A stretch of 64,000 nucleotides of DNA, from the NCBI GenBank assembly GCA_032207245.1, contig CM063501.1:77196686-77260685 (forward strand). The letters run 5' to 3'. The stretch comes from Pardosa pseudoannulata. Its lineage: Eukaryota > Arthropoda > Arachnida > Araneae > Lycosidae. Position 1 is the stretch's first letter; every line of letters starts with the position of its first letter. Under the pieces are notes generated by a model. It ran no database searches. It saw only the letters and a list, made by a program, of their open reading frames with translations, and had not been told where the DNA came from. Shown here piece by piece: positions 1-14,146 of this stretch. Made by a program: the position numbers and the translations under genes.

Positions 1-375
1 ACTTTTAACTCAAGTGCGTTATTACAAGAAAAAGTAAATTTTACTTGATGTTTGATTTACCATTAAAGGGGCAAAATCAGAGAGTGTACTGGAGATAGCT
101 TTCACTTTCAAGATTTCTCCTAGCAAATAATTGAAAAAAGGATAACCATAGTGAGATAATTCCACCCTTTTTTATCTTTTAATCCAAGTAAGTGAGTTTA
201 GTTTTTAAGTTTAAAAAATATCAGCTTGTCTCTCTGATTTGTTATACTGAATTTTGTTCCTTTCTCAATGTGTTTACTTTGTTAGTCTTATGAATTAAGA
301 ATTGTCATATTTTTAAAACAATTTTATACAAACTTCGTTTGTTTGAAGTTTAAATGCGGTTATGTTTTTGCCTTT
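1..375. repeat. Divergent partial copy of the 1.07 kb tandem unit
   Basis: The opening bases follow, in the same order, the landmarks of the array at 2.3-5.9 kb: an 'aagtgcgtta' block, a 'tttgatttacc.ttaaagg' block, 'gagataatt', and a tract near 'tttactttgttag'. It is clearly more diverged than the copies inside the main array and lacks the SINE. Probably an outlying, older copy of the same unit; the left part is cut by the window edge. Confidence 0.45.
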
Positions 376-560
376 AACCAATTCTGAAATTATTCATTAT
401 TGTATTTCTAATAATTATTTTTATCTGTAATTAAGTAAAGTACAAAAGGAAATATTTTAGTCTACTTATCTGCTTGTATTTGATACATTAGACAGTTTAA
501 AATTTTAAAAACTAAATATTTTTGTTTGTTTAAAGGAATATTTTCATCTCATACGTTATA

Positions 561-1027
561 TTCTTTTACAGCAACAATTGCGTCTTTCTGTTATAAGGAA
601 TGATATTCAGTAAAGAGTTACGTTACATTAATAACTTCGATAGGCAAACACAGTCTTGTCAAACAAAGGACTGTCTTGTCCTCAAGACCTCAGGTGGGCG
701 AATGTTCCGTCACAAGGATTCTTAAGTGATGAGAAGAATTTTCAAAAGATAATTAGCAACATCTTTATTTGGTCATTTCCAACAGTTAACTCTCACAGCC
801 ATGAGGCCTCGTATAACCTTAGGGGCGCCACCAGCTTGAGGAAGTAATTTTAGTTGTGGACTTTAATATTTTGTTGTGAGAATTTTAGAGCTATTAGTTC
901 AGCTAAAGTAGATTGGTGAGTTCGTTTAGCATTTCGTTTTCAAGAGAAAGGAGATTTTATCTATTACAAAGAGTTTTAATATGGGAGTTAGAAATTTTAG
1001 ATTAAAGTATTTAAATTTTTACATATC
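561..1027. other. Unassigned segment, locally less AT-rich
   Basis: The stretch around 640-850 is richer in G+C than its surroundings and holds a 63-codon open frame (656-847, +) that I do not recognise. No splice pattern or family resemblance supports calling it a gene. It may be a fragment of an old retroelement or of an untranslated exon. Confidence 0.2.
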
Positions 1028-2087
<1,060 letters not shown>

Positions 2088-2109
2088 GCTATATATATAT
2101 ATATATGTT

Positions 2110-2144
<35 letters not shown>

Positions 2145-2162
2145 AGAGAGAGAGAGAGAGAG
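2088..2162. repeat. Compound (TA)n(GA)n microsatellite
   Basis: A (TA)n tract interrupted by TGTTTATG passes directly into an AGAG tract (about 2141-2162). Confidence 0.95.
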
Positions 2163-3180
2163 GAATTAATATTGCATATATAATGATGATGAAAATATTT
2201 AACTCAGTACGTTGAATATTTCATAAAAAAATATAAAATGATACATATTTATTATTTTAACTTCAGTGATCTTCCCTTTCGTAGTAGAATAAAAAACTTC
2301 GATTATATTTTTTATTTGCCGCAAAGTTGAGCGCATTTCTGAGACATCTTTATGAATCTCAGACTAAAACTCAACATTTAACTGAAGTGCGTTACTGCAG
2401 GTAAAAATAAATTTTACTTTATGTTTGATTTATCGTTAAAGGGTCAAAATTAGTGGATCAAACATAAAGATAGATTTTACTTTCAAATAAATTTTTATGA
2501 AAGAGTTATTGAAAGAAAAAAGAAATAAAAATAATGAGATAATTTCAACCTCTAGATTTTTTTTAACCGAACTACGTCAATTTAGTGTTTAAATTATAAA
2601 AAAAAATCTAGAGATTAAAAAAATAGCATCTTAACTGTGTTCTTTGTTGTATCCAATGTTATTTCTTTCACGCTCTATTTACTTTGTTAATTTTAAGTTG
2701 TAAAAAATCCTCTACCTGAAACAGTTTTCAAAAGAATTTCTTGCTCGGAGTTTGAAAATTGTTTTTTTTTTGTTTTTTTAGATGATTTTAAGACTATTCC
2801 CCAGTTTATGTTAACCTCTAATTTTTTGTGTTATTTGATAGTAAATAAGAATGTTTTACATCTCCTTCAGATTATTTTTAACTATCTTTGAAAATTTAAT
2901 AGACTTAATCAAGTATTGAATTATTTTTATATATTATTCTGTTTTCCATTGTATTTAGATAAAATAGCTTTAGTGACCCAACACTCGCGATATGCTCACC
3001 ACCTCTGGGAGAAGCCTGGAGGGTCTCAAAGCCATATGTGCCTAGTTTGGTGCTTGATTGATTGATTGATTGATTGGTCTCAAGACCAAGAAATATAGGG
3101 GTCTGGCTGCAAGCAAGAGTGCCGGGAATCGACTGCTTCATAAAGTCTTGGCCTATCCTGGACTGTTATGCAATGAAATG

Positions 3181-3345
3181 TTTGGTTTGGTTAGGACGCT
3201 ACGGTCTCCCCTTTTGCTACACGAGGTCTAATAAGACTTGTACCTACTGCTTAAAGTCAATTCCGAACGGCTACAAACATCCATACCACAGGGGGACCCA
3301 CAAACTCAGGTACCGAAAATCAGCTCTCTAACCATTTGGACATCG
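3181..3345 (-). mobile_element. tRNA-derived SINE, copy in tandem unit 1
   Basis: Read on the minus strand it starts with a tRNA-like head (A-box region 'CCAAATGGTTAG', decayed B box) and runs into the 'GTAGCCGTTCGGAAT' and 'CTCATTAG' blocks. It ends in a CCAAACCAAA tail. The same body occurs on the + strand at 13897, 14147 and 22381. The B box is decayed, so it is unlikely to be transcribed. Confidence 0.8.
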
Positions 3346-3580
3346 TTTGAACATAAAAAAACTTTGATTAATTTTTTGCTTTTTTGTTGCAAAGTATAGA
3401 GTATTACTGAGACATTTTTATGAATCTCAGAATAAAACTCGACATTTAACTGAAGTGCGTTACTGCAGGGATAATTAAGTTTTACTTCATGTTTGATTTA
3501 CCGTTAAAGGGTCAAAATTAGTGGGTGAAATATAAAGAGAGATTTTACTTTCAAATAAAATTTTTTGATAAAGTCATTGA

Positions 3581-3622
<42 letters not shown>
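3581..3622. repeat. (AAT)n microsatellite
   Basis: About 13 AAT/TAA triplets expanded inside one unit of the 1.07 kb array. The corresponding place in the 5.5 kb unit has only about four. Confidence 0.95.
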
Positions 3623-3625
<3 letters not shown>

Positions 3626-4266
3626 ATAATTTCAACCTCTAGACTTTTTTTAAACCGAACTACGTCAATTTAGATTTTAAATTATAAAAAAAAGTCTAGA
3701 GATAAAAAAATAGCATCTTAACTGTGTTCTTTGTTATATTCAAAATTATTTCTTTCACGTTCTATTTACTTTGTTAATTTTAAGTTATAAATAATCCTCT
3801 TACTTGAAACAGTTTTCAAAACAATTTCTGGCTCGGAGTTTGAAAATTGTTTTTTTTTTATTTTAGATGATTTTAAGACTATTCCCCAGTTTGTGTTAAC
3901 CTCTAGATTTTTGTGTTATTTGTTAGGAAATAAGAATGTTTTGTATCTCTTTCAGCTTATGTTTAATTATCTTTGAAAGTTTAATAGACTTAATACAGTA
4001 TTGAATTATTTTTATATATTATTCTGTTTTCCATTGTATTTAGATAAAATAGCTTCAGTGACCCAACACTCGCGATATGCCAACCATCTCCGAGAGAAGC
4101 CTGGAGGGTTTCATGGCCATATGGACACAGTTTGGTGCTTGCTTGATTGATTGATTAGCTCTCCTCAAGACCAAGAAATAGAGAGGTCTGGATGCAAGCA
4201 GGGGTGCCGGGAATCGACTGCTTCCTAAAGCCTTGGCTTATCCTGGGGTGTCATGCCATGAATTGT

Positions 4267-4430
4267 TTGATTTGGTTTGGACGCTACGGTCTCCCATTTT
4301 GCTATACGAGGGCTAATGAGAATTGTACCTACTGCTTAAAACCATTTCCGAACGGCTACGAACATCCATACCACAGTAGGACCCACGAAATCCGGTACCG
4401 AAGATCAGCGCTCTAACCATTTGGACATCG
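4267..4430 (-). mobile_element. tRNA-derived SINE, copy in tandem unit 2
   Basis: Same minus-strand SINE at the equivalent position of the next 1.07 kb unit. It was therefore multiplied by the tandem duplication and not by a separate insertion. Confidence 0.8.
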
Positions 4431-4587
4431 TTTGGACATAAAAAACAACTTTAATTAAATATTTATTTTTTTGTGACAAAGTATAGAGTATTACTGAGAC
4501 ATCTTTATGAATCTCAGAATAAAGCTCAACATTTAACTGAAGTGCGTTACTGCAAGTAAAATTAAATTTTACTTCATGTTTGATTGT

Positions 4588-4735
4588 AACCACAGTAATT
4601 AATGGAAGTAATGGAATGAAATTATCCTTTCCACTACACCTTGGAGGTAGATACAATTTGTTAATAATAGAGGTGCTAAAAGTTTTTTTGCAACAAAAAA
4701 TAATAGATGATTAAATTGAAAACTATTACATATGT
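4588..4735. repeat. Internal Helitron-like fragment in the third tandem unit
   Basis: This stretch matches Helitron interior at about 6188-6330 (shared 'ccacagtaatta', 'ggaggtagatacaattt', 'gatgattaaatt' blocks). It has neither Helitron terminus. It replaces the middle of the third 1.07 kb unit, so it looks like ectopic repair or a truncated insertion. Confidence 0.75.
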
Positions 4736-5084
4736 TATTTCATAGGAAATAAGATTGTTTTACATCTCCTTCAGATTATGTTTAATTATCTTTGAAAGTT
4801 TAATTGACTTAATCTAGTATTGAATTATTTTTATATATTATTCTGTTTTCCATTGTATTTAGATAAAATAGCTTTAGTGTCCCAACACTCGCGATCTGCC
4901 CATCAACACCGGGAGAAGCCTGGAGGGTCTCACGGCCATATGGACCCAGTTTGGCGCTTGATTGATTGATTGATTGATTGTTCTCAAGACCAAGAAATAG
5001 ATTAGTCTGGCTGCAAGCAGGGGTGCCGGGAATCGACTGCTTCATAAAGCCTTGGCCTATCCTGGGCTATCATGCCATGAATTG

Positions 5085-5249
5085 TTTGGTTTGGTTTGGG
5101 AGCTACGGTCTCCCATTTTGCTACACGAGGGCTAATGAGACTTGTACCTACTCCTTAAAGCCAATTCCGAACGGCTACGAACATCCATACCACAGTGGCA
5201 CCCACGAACTCCGGTAAAGAAGATCAGCGCTCTAACCATTTGGACATCG
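5085..5249 (-). mobile_element. tRNA-derived SINE, copy in tandem unit 3
   Basis: Third tandem copy of the same minus-strand SINE, with the conserved head, 'CGTTCGGAAT' core and CCAAACCAAA tail. Confidence 0.8.
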
Positions 5250-5918
5250 TTTGGACATAAAAAAACTTTGATTAAATTTTTGCTTTTTGTTGCAAAGTAT
5301 AGCGTATTACTGAGACATCTTTATGAATCTCAGAATAAAACTCAACATTTAACTGAAGTGCGTTAGTGCAGGGAAAATTAAATTTTTCTTCGTGTTTGAT
5401 TTACCATTAAAGGGTCAAAATTAGTGGATCAAATATAAAGCGATTTTACTTTCAAAGAAAATTTTATCAAAGAGCCATTGAAAGAAAAAGAATAATAATA
5501 ATAATAGAGAGATAATTTCAACCTCTAGACTTTTTTTAACCGAATTACGTTAATTTAGTTTTTAAATTATAAAAAAAATCTAGAGATAAAAAAATAGCAT
5601 TTTAACTGTGTTCTTTGTTATATCCAAAATTATTTCTTTCACGCTCTATTTACTTTGTTAATTTTAAGTTATAAAAAATCCTCTTACTTGAAACAGTTTT
5701 CAAAAGAATTTCTTGCTCGGAGTTCGAAAATTGTTTTTTTTGTTTTTTTCAGATGATTTTAAGACTATTCCCCAGTTTGTGTTAACCTCTATTTTTTGTG
5801 TTATTTGATAGCAAATAAGAATGTTTTGCATCTACTTCAACTTATGTTTAATTATCTTTGAAAGTTTTATAGGATTAATCAAGTATTGAAATATTTTTAT
5901 ATATTATTCTGTTTTCCA

Positions 5919-7027
5919 CTAGAATCTAGCCCGTCATATGACGGGATCAGCAAATTTTTTAATTTTTTAGAATCGTAAAGTACCCTATAAGGCAGGTAAA
6001 AAAATTGTTTGCTTTTTGGCTGAGTATTATCTGGTACACGCTCAATAATTTCATCATCGTCACACTCCTCTAACGTCTCCCGATACGCTGAATGCAGTTT
6101 AGAATCAAGTTGAATTCATTTAGAAAAATAATTCAAAGTTTTCTTAGCTACGTCGAAATTATCGTTAAGTTCTTCCCAGTTTTTTTTGCCACAGTAATTA
6201 ATCTAAGTAATGGAATGAAATTATCTTTTCCACTACACCCTGGAGGTAGATACAATTTGTTGATAATACCGGTGATAAAATTTTCATTGCAATAAAAAGT
6301 AATTGATGATTAAATTTAAAACTATCACATATGTACCTAATCTATTATTTAAGACAAGTGTAAAAGAAAATTACTTACGTAATATCTAAGTTCAGTGATA
6401 AGACGTATGAAAACAATGCAGATAATATTTAAATAATTTAAAATAAGAAATGATTAAATGAGATGGTTAAAGATACAATTAACCATCCTGGAGATAGATA
6501 CAATTAACCTACCTGGAGATAGATACAATTTGTTAATAATACCGGTGATAAAATTTTTATTGTAGCAAAAAATAATCGATTGTTAAATTTAAAATTATCA
6601 CATATGTACCTAATCTATTATTTAAGACAAGTATAAAAGAAAATTATTTACGTAATATCTAAGTTCAGTGACAAAACGTATGAAAACAATGCAGATATTT
6701 AAAATAATTTAAAATAAGAAATGATTAAATGAGATGGTTAAAGGAATGACGTCATAATGCTAGAAAAAATGTTATTTTTACCTATTTATTATGTGATAAA
6801 TTGATAAATTGAATTGCATTCTCGTAACCGAAAATATAGGGCTTGAAATAATGGCATTACAGACTAGAAAAGGGGGAAAGGGGTGTATTTCGAGCTTGCT
6901 AACCCTAACTCATCAAAAATCCAATATGAATGTTTTTATCCATTCATAACTTCACATAAGTAACAACCACTCTTCATAAATTCAAGGACAGACGGACAAA
7001 TAACTTAGGTTATTATTATATAGGGGA
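5919..7027 (-). mobile_element. Non-autonomous Helitron, complete copy 1
   Basis: Read on the minus strand the element begins with TCCCCTATAT at 7027. It ends with a 16-bp palindrome CCCGTCATATGACGGG (5930-5945), seven bases, then CTAG (5922-5919). The interrupted array unit reads 'ttttccA' before and 'TTGTATTTAG' after. Sister units at about 2945, 4030 and 4850 have the uninterrupted 'ttttccATTGTATTTAG'. The insertion therefore lies between A and T without target duplication, as known for Helitrons. No Rep/helicase frame is present. A ~270-bp internal segment (about 6240-6510 and 6512-6740) is tandemly duplicated. Confidence 0.9.
5946..6195 (-). pseudogene. BEL/Pao-type pol fragment inside the Helitron
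   Basis: The minus-strand reading just inside the Helitron 3' palindrome gives a broken frame with N-WEELNDNFD, LHSAYRETLEE, EIIERVPDN and FFYLPYRVLYDSKKLKN. This order resembles the segment before and at the start of reverse transcriptase in BEL/Pao polyproteins, where a 'Y...G.IE.VP' block is followed by 'YLPHH.V...S...LR'. At least one stop codon lies between the first and second block. Traces of the FF..(L)...L..(K)L.(N)LxIPS part remain in the Helitron at 13.8 kb. The family match is from memory of motif order and was not searched. Confidence 0.5.
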
Positions 7028-7688
7028 TTGTATTTAGATAAAATAGGCTTAGTTCATTTATGTAGAGTACACATATGCCTAGTCATCTATTAAAATCTCC
7101 AACTAAGTTGGAATTAAACTGAAATTATCAATAAAAATCTATTTTTAAATATAAGCCGAAATTTACCGATTTTTTTCAAATAAATCTATTTAAACTATAA
7201 TTGTCGGAGATTCGAATGAAACTTCCAGTTTGTTGATCAAAAACAAACTAAATCATGTAACTTCGAATTCATAGATGGTAAAGGCAAACGAAAAACTGTT
7301 TTGGGAAACTAACTTTATAGTCTTTCAGATAAATTAATAAAATAATTTATTAATATATGGAGACTCCTGCTATGGCTCGACGATTCTTAAATAAGTATCC
7401 ACAGGGATCACATGATATGTAAAACCATACTCAGAAAGGATTCACACGGTACATTTAAATAAAACAACTAGATCTGGAAACAGGCATTTATTTAAGATAG
7501 TATAATGAATGACGTAGAGCTCTGGATATCAAACTGAACTAACGTTACACAAGTTTAAAGTACCGAAAGTACATGTAAGTTTCATAAACAAACATCAGCA
7601 TCTTCGATGCAACCGAGCTATCTGCTAATGTCATACTAACTCTTATATAGGCAGACAACATATACATACATTACAGATATTTGCATAT
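7028..7688. other. Array remnant then unassigned AT-rich sequence
   Basis: The first ~25 bases continue the broken 1.07 kb unit. After that the sequence leaves the repeat and I see no gene, RNA or element. Confidence 0.5.
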
Positions 7689-8155
7689 TGTTAAGATGAG
7701 GCCGACAGAGCGTCAAGGCCAGCCGCAAGTATAGGGGAAATTGGAAAAAAAAGAAAAACTAATTCTTCCTGCTGAATTTTGTTTTTTAGAATGTTAATAG
7801 AAATGTTAATAGGATATAAAATGTAAAATGGTTTTTAGGCTATGATGCCAAAGGGACCACACTCGATCGAAGATATGCCAAACATGGCGTCTTGATGAAA
7901 AAAATGGTGCTCGAACTCTCGAAGAAGATCCAAAGCTCCAAGCTCCTTCTCCTTTGCTCTCTCTCCGAGGGGGGCCTACCTGTGGTCCCTTTGGCATCAT
8001 AGCCTAAAAATCATTTTACATTTTATATCCTATTAACATTTCTATTACAATTCTAATAAACAAAATTCAGCAGGAAGAATTAGTTTTTCTTTTTTTTTTC
8101 CAATTTCCACTATACGTGCGGCTGGCCTTGACGCTCTGTCGGCCTCATCTTAACA
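7689..8155. mobile_element. Foldback-type element with long inverted arms
   Basis: Left arm 7689-7861 and right arm 7981-8155 are inverted copies differing at only a few positions and small indels. They surround a 119-bp spacer. The ends are TGTTAAGATGAGG and CCTCATCTTAACA, flanked by a perfect 5-bp duplication CATAT (7684-7688 and 8156-8160). TG...CA ends with a 5-bp duplication are the signature of LTRs, but the inverted-arm layout is that of foldback or long-TIR MITEs. A 64-codon minus frame across the spacer matches nothing I know. Transcription would give a ~170-bp hairpin. Confidence 0.85.
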
Positions 8156-8926
8156 CATATTTAAAATGATGTTGTGTTGCCACAAATAAAAATGCGATAA
8201 CTATAAAACTTTACTCATAACAAATATCAATCCAGATCAATGAACTCTTGTTACAATAATATGTGAAAATACATTACAATATTTATAATATATACAAGAC
8301 ACTGTTTATAAAGACTGAACATTACGTCAACGGCCTTAATCAGAAATAATGCGTATGACGTCAATCTTCAGCGAATCAAAACGAGGCAACGACTTTAACT
8401 GTTATTGCTTAATCACCACAAATATTTCACCAAAAACCGTTATCTACCCCTAGTCGTATATCTTACTTTACCAAATCCTATTTATTTTACTCATATCTTT
8501 TTTATTTCTCTTTAGTAAACCGGGAGATTATAAAAATGATGGGAAGGTACAACTCCAACCAATACAAGCAATTTCCATCCAATAATCTATGGTCTAAAAG
8601 AAAAGGCAAACGAGTTACAAGATGTTACACAGTAGAACCGAAGATACTAAAAGTAAACAAACAAAAAAAAGTAACACACGCTTTAGAATAGCAATTTTAA
8701 TGGAAAATTTACAATTACTGCTGAAAGGTGGTCAAAATATCAATAGTGACTCAAGAAAAACAATGGTGAAGGCTTAGCGAACGCTTTGAAATATTCCAAA
8801 CATTTCGCGAACCTCTCCAACATCAGCCGAAAGTCTTGCTATTAAATCTGCAGAATCAAGAGGAGTCACATAAATCATTCTTCCTAGTTATCCACATAAA
8901 GAGAAGTCTAGACGTGACAGATTAAG

Positions 8927-9282
8927 TTGTTGTCTTATGCCACTTGATCAAACCAAGCACGATTGAGCCTGAGGCTTCTTCGTTTTAAGCCAAAGGGGTG
9001 CGACTTTTTTGGAAGACCACCTCAAGGGTGAAAGCAAGGCATACGCTCAAGTGGGTTCTCGTAATTTTGAAGCAGGGACCAAGAAGAAAACTTGGCCTGC
9101 CACCCCCAGAGGAAGTATTAATTGAAGGAGGTAGAACTTGCAGGACATTGTGACCACGAACATATTTTACGTGCCCTAGTCACCTTTAACGAACACACCC
9201 GATCTTAGGCCGGCTCAGGCTCCGAACCCGCAACCCTCTAGTTATGAGAGCGTTGCCTTTGCCGACTGAGCAACCGCGGCTA
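8927..9282 (-). mobile_element. tRNA-Met-like SINE, second SINE family
   Basis: Minus-strand head at 9280-9215 has an A-box-like GGTTGCTCAGTCGG, an anticodon region CTCATAA as in Met tRNA, and a B-box-like GGTTCGGAGCC. A ~280-bp unrelated body follows, differing from the other SINEs here. Flanks carry a 12-bp near-perfect target duplication (TGACAGATTAAG at 8915-8926, TGACAGATTGAG at 9283-9294), as expected for LINE-mobilised SINEs. Confidence 0.8.
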
Positions 9283-9294
9283 TGACAGATTGAG

Positions 9295-10089
9295 AGATTG
9301 TGTTAACTAAATTGCAGGACTATTTCGACAGATTCACAGATCTGATAAATTGACTTCCAGATAGTGCAGTGCCTCAGGCTTATATTAGGCTAAAGCCGCA
9401 CAGAAAGGGAGATAAGCAAGGACATCATTCATTCTGGCAGCCTTTCTTCCAAAAAATTCAAGTATATGTTCTGGTCAAGGCACTTTGGTAGAAGATATGC
9501 TTCTATCAGATGGTCGACAGAATAATTTCCCAGGGTTATTGTAGCAACATCTTTTTCACTGTGACTTAGGTTTATTTACAGTTTCTTCTGTTCTTTCTCC
9601 TCCATGTTACATTTGCATACATGGTGTCCTTTCCCTCCCGATAAATCACTACAGGAAAATCACTTTAATCCCTAGTCTGTGACCTAAATGAGACAATTTT
9701 GGAATCCCCGACCTGAGTTCGGCAACAGTATTTCAATGCAGTGAAGCTCGAAATCAGTCAGTACAATGCATAATATTTAATTTGCCATTTTCTCAATAGA
9801 GATACTTCCTAGCGAAAAGTTCGGCAGTTTCGAGCCATTTGTCGGTATTTCTTGGATACTGTAAAGGATTTGTGAAATTCGAAGGACTCTGAGAAACATG
9901 GAATTCATGACAGTTCATATAGATATCAATATAGTTGTATTAGTTTATTATATTTATCCAAAAAATTATGTCATTTATTTTGCTGTAATTTGAGCAAAAA
10001 TTACTGTTATCTATTAACATTTCCCATATATGTGAACAGAGTGAGAAGTAGCTATTTTGTTTAAACTTTCCTTTTAAAAAAATCTATTT
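9295..10089. other. Unassigned, moderately AT-rich, no gene seen
   Basis: No long open frame, RNA motif or tandem structure recognised. Composition is less extreme than in the arrays, so an old decayed element is possible. Confidence 0.3.
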
Positions 10090-10873
10090 TTAATGTAGCC
10101 TCCACACTATGGCGAATTGTTCACTTCTTCCTGATGGACTGAATAGTTAATGAATTTCGAATTTGAATAATCACAAATCTTGAACTTTGGATTTTAAGAA
10201 TTATTTTAAGTTAATTAATAACTGTAAATATTCAACAGTAATGAAGAATCAAATGAGGTAACTGCTTACCTTTTGTTTATTCTTGGGATTTGCATGAAGA
10301 GTAGAAATCGAATCATAGATGAAAACAGAGAACAACTGTTGAACACACTTTCTTTTTATTATACACGTCAAGACAAATGGAGGATAAATGGAGCAATGAA
10401 TAAAGAATTATAAATTATGTTAGGCTTTAAACACATGTTTCATAGATGAATAAGAATAGAATACTAGAATATGAATATAATTACACACATTTAAAATCCA
10501 ACGCCAAATCCTATCAGACTAATCTGTCACTCATTTAGTTTGGTTTTTACCCCCTCGCGCAATAGCACCATCTAGCATTCGGTGGCAAAATTCATCTAAC
10601 ACCTGATGGTGACCTTAGACGATGGTTCAAGGGTTGCATCTATATGCTGGACTACTAAATGAGCCGAGATCGTGGATTCGTCCATAGGGTCTACTGCTTA
10701 CTTTAGTTGCGTATCTGGCTGCCTTTGATCTTTGGAGATAAACTTCCTTCGAAGCCATCGTCCGCCAAGGCTATTTTATCATCTACCACTATCCGCCACA
10801 ATAAGCCACACCTCTCCAGACGGTGGTAATGGCATGCAGTGGTCTAGTGGTCTATAGTGTGGAGGGGCCTTAA
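10090..10873. mobile_element. Candidate MITE with CCTCCACACTAT inverted ends
   Basis: TTAA at 10090-10093 is followed by TGTAGCCTCCACACTATGG. The right side reads CTATAGTGTGGAGGGGCC followed by TTAA (10870-10873). Fourteen bases near the ends are inverted repeats, and TTAA on both sides would suit a piggyBac-like element, but the end lengths differ by about a base. Without the solo LTR inside, the element would be about 310 bp. A similar 'TGTAGCCTC.ACA.TATGGC' end occurs at 21418. Confidence 0.5.
10135..10601 (-). mobile_element. Solo LTR, family A copy 1
   Basis: A 467-bp segment begins TGGACTGAATAG and ends ATCTAACA (TG...CA), flanked by perfect 5-bp duplications CCTGA at 10130-10134 and 10602-10606. 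It matches the segment at 29897-30380 over its length (shared 'gaatcaaat.aggtaactgcttacc', 'ctttttatt', '(g)atggcgaaat'-like end). No internal retroelement sequence lies beside it, so it is a recombination-derived solo LTR. Strand is uncertain; minus is suggested by TGTTAGAT resembling typical LTR starts. Confidence 0.85.
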
Positions 10874-10999
10874 CATTTTGGTGATATTAATGAATAAAAT
10901 TAAGGTAAAAACATTTCCATTTTTGGCACCTCTTTCAAAAATATGTTCTACAGGCAAATAGTTAATGTTTCAGGAATGGCCATTTCGAAATGTACTACT

Positions 11000-12855
<1,856 letters not shown>

Positions 12856-13795
12856 GAAGTCTATAAATATTATTTTCATTCAACTTGTCTGCCTTATTTT
12901 CCCGAACGTAACAATTTCAAAAATTATTTTGTATTATCAGTTAACTTTTACTGATTTTTTTCCCTATTTTCCTTCCCAGATTCCCGAAACTGAGATTTCA
13001 AGAAGATATGTCATAATAAAGAGGAAAAAAATAAAGAAAGAAGCAGTATCATGATCTCTTGATATGAGAAAAATGTCATAACAGAAATTTTATTCTACGA
13101 TGAAACCGAGAATGTAGAAGCTTTTGAGAAGACGGCTAAATATCGACTTTAAATGAGGCCACATTATCGTTAAATGAAATGATAACTTTAAAAAATAATC
13201 ATGAATGTCAACAAGCATTTAAAAGAATTTATTTAATAATCGTTAAACTAAGTAGATATTATACGAGTGTTTCCGACAGAAGTGAAAGACATTAATGGCT
13301 GGAATGAACAGAGATTTCTTTAAGAAAAAAAGAAAAGTAATATTAATTTTTGGGTTTTATTATCCATTGCATAAATAATAGAAGTTTAGTAACATCTCAA
13401 CTTAAAATATTTTTCTTTTTAATCTTATCCGAGTTACGTTTATTATTTCAAGATTAAGTATAATTTTAAAAATAAGTAAGAATGTCAACAAGCATTAAAA
13501 AAAATATTTATATAATAATCGTAAAACTAAGAAGATATTAGACAAGTGCTTTCAGTTTTGAAATCCGTTAACATAATTAATGAACTGATGATCTCAAAAG
13601 GCAAAATATTAATTAAATTTTTTATCCTTTTCAAAAATTATAGATGTTGAGAAACATTTCAAAATATTTCTGGTAGCAATTTTATTTCACTTACGTTTAA
13701 TGTATTGTCATGTAGCTCTCTCCGATAACTAAATATATGTCTTGAGATCGTAAAATTTACTAAAATTATTTTTATAGCGTTGTGTTTATTAATTA
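12856..13795. repeat. Two-copy ~277-bp diverged duplication in AT-rich sequence
   Basis: The block 'gaatgtcaacaagcatt' with the following 'taataatcgt.aaactaag.agatatta' recurs near 13200 and 13478. Downstream blocks ('acatttcaa.(t)aaaatattt', 'ttacgttta') also match. The first part, 12856-13190, holds nothing recognisable. Confidence 0.6.
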
Positions 13796-13896
13796 CTAGC
13801 GTATAGCCCGTCATATGACGGGATCATTAAATTTTTTTTTTTTAAATTTTCCAGAATTGTAAAGTACTCTATGAGACAGGTAAAAAAGATGGTTTG

Positions 13897-14070
13897 GCCG
13901 AGCGATGGCCGAATGGTACAGCGTTGCTCTCCGGAACCGGAGTTCGCGGGTTCGAATCCCGCTGCGGGCATGGATATTGTAGCCGTTCGGAATCGACTTT
14001 AAGCTGTAGGTCCCGGTCTCATTAGCCCTCGTGCGCAAAACAGTAGACCGTAGAGCTCAAAACAAAACCA
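13897..14070 (+). mobile_element. tRNA-derived SINE inside Helitron copy 2
   Basis: Begins GCCGAGCGATGGCCGAATGG, has a perfect B box GGTTCGAATCC, the 'GTAGCCGTTCGGAATC' block, 'CTCATTAGCCCTCGTG', and an AAACAAAACCA tail. Target duplication AAAAAAGATGGTTTG (13882-13896) versus AAAAAATGGTTTG (14071-14083). Helitron copy 1 shows the uninterrupted site. Confidence 0.88.
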
Positions 14071-14146
14071 AAAAAATGGTTTGTTTTTTGGCTGAGAATT
14101 ATATGGTACACTCTCAATAATTTGTTTATCTTTACTGACCGTTTGT

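Larger units (their letters stand above)
2270..5918. repeat. Tandem array of a ~1.07 kb unit containing a SINE
   Basis: Four successive units are recognised by the landmark 'tgaatctcag' at about 2352, 3421, 4507 and 5323. The spacings are about 1069, 1086 and 816 bp. Every unit carries the same order of blocks: 'aactgaagtgcgtta', the 'tttgattta' block, a 'tctaga' pair flanking an A-rich stretch, and 'ccattgtatttagataaaatag'. The first three end in a (TTGA)n tract followed by a minus-strand SINE. The third unit is shortened and holds Helitron-like sequence. The fourth is broken at 5918 by a complete Helitron and resumes at 7028 for some 25 bp. Minus-strand open frames of 78 codons recur at the same place in two units but resemble no known protein. 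Confidence 0.9.

Noticed and set aside
2905..5366. Repeated 74-85 codon frames at the SINE positions as a small gene family
   Set aside because: They coincide with the tandem unit and SINE text on both strands and have no protein-like features; they are products of the repeat.
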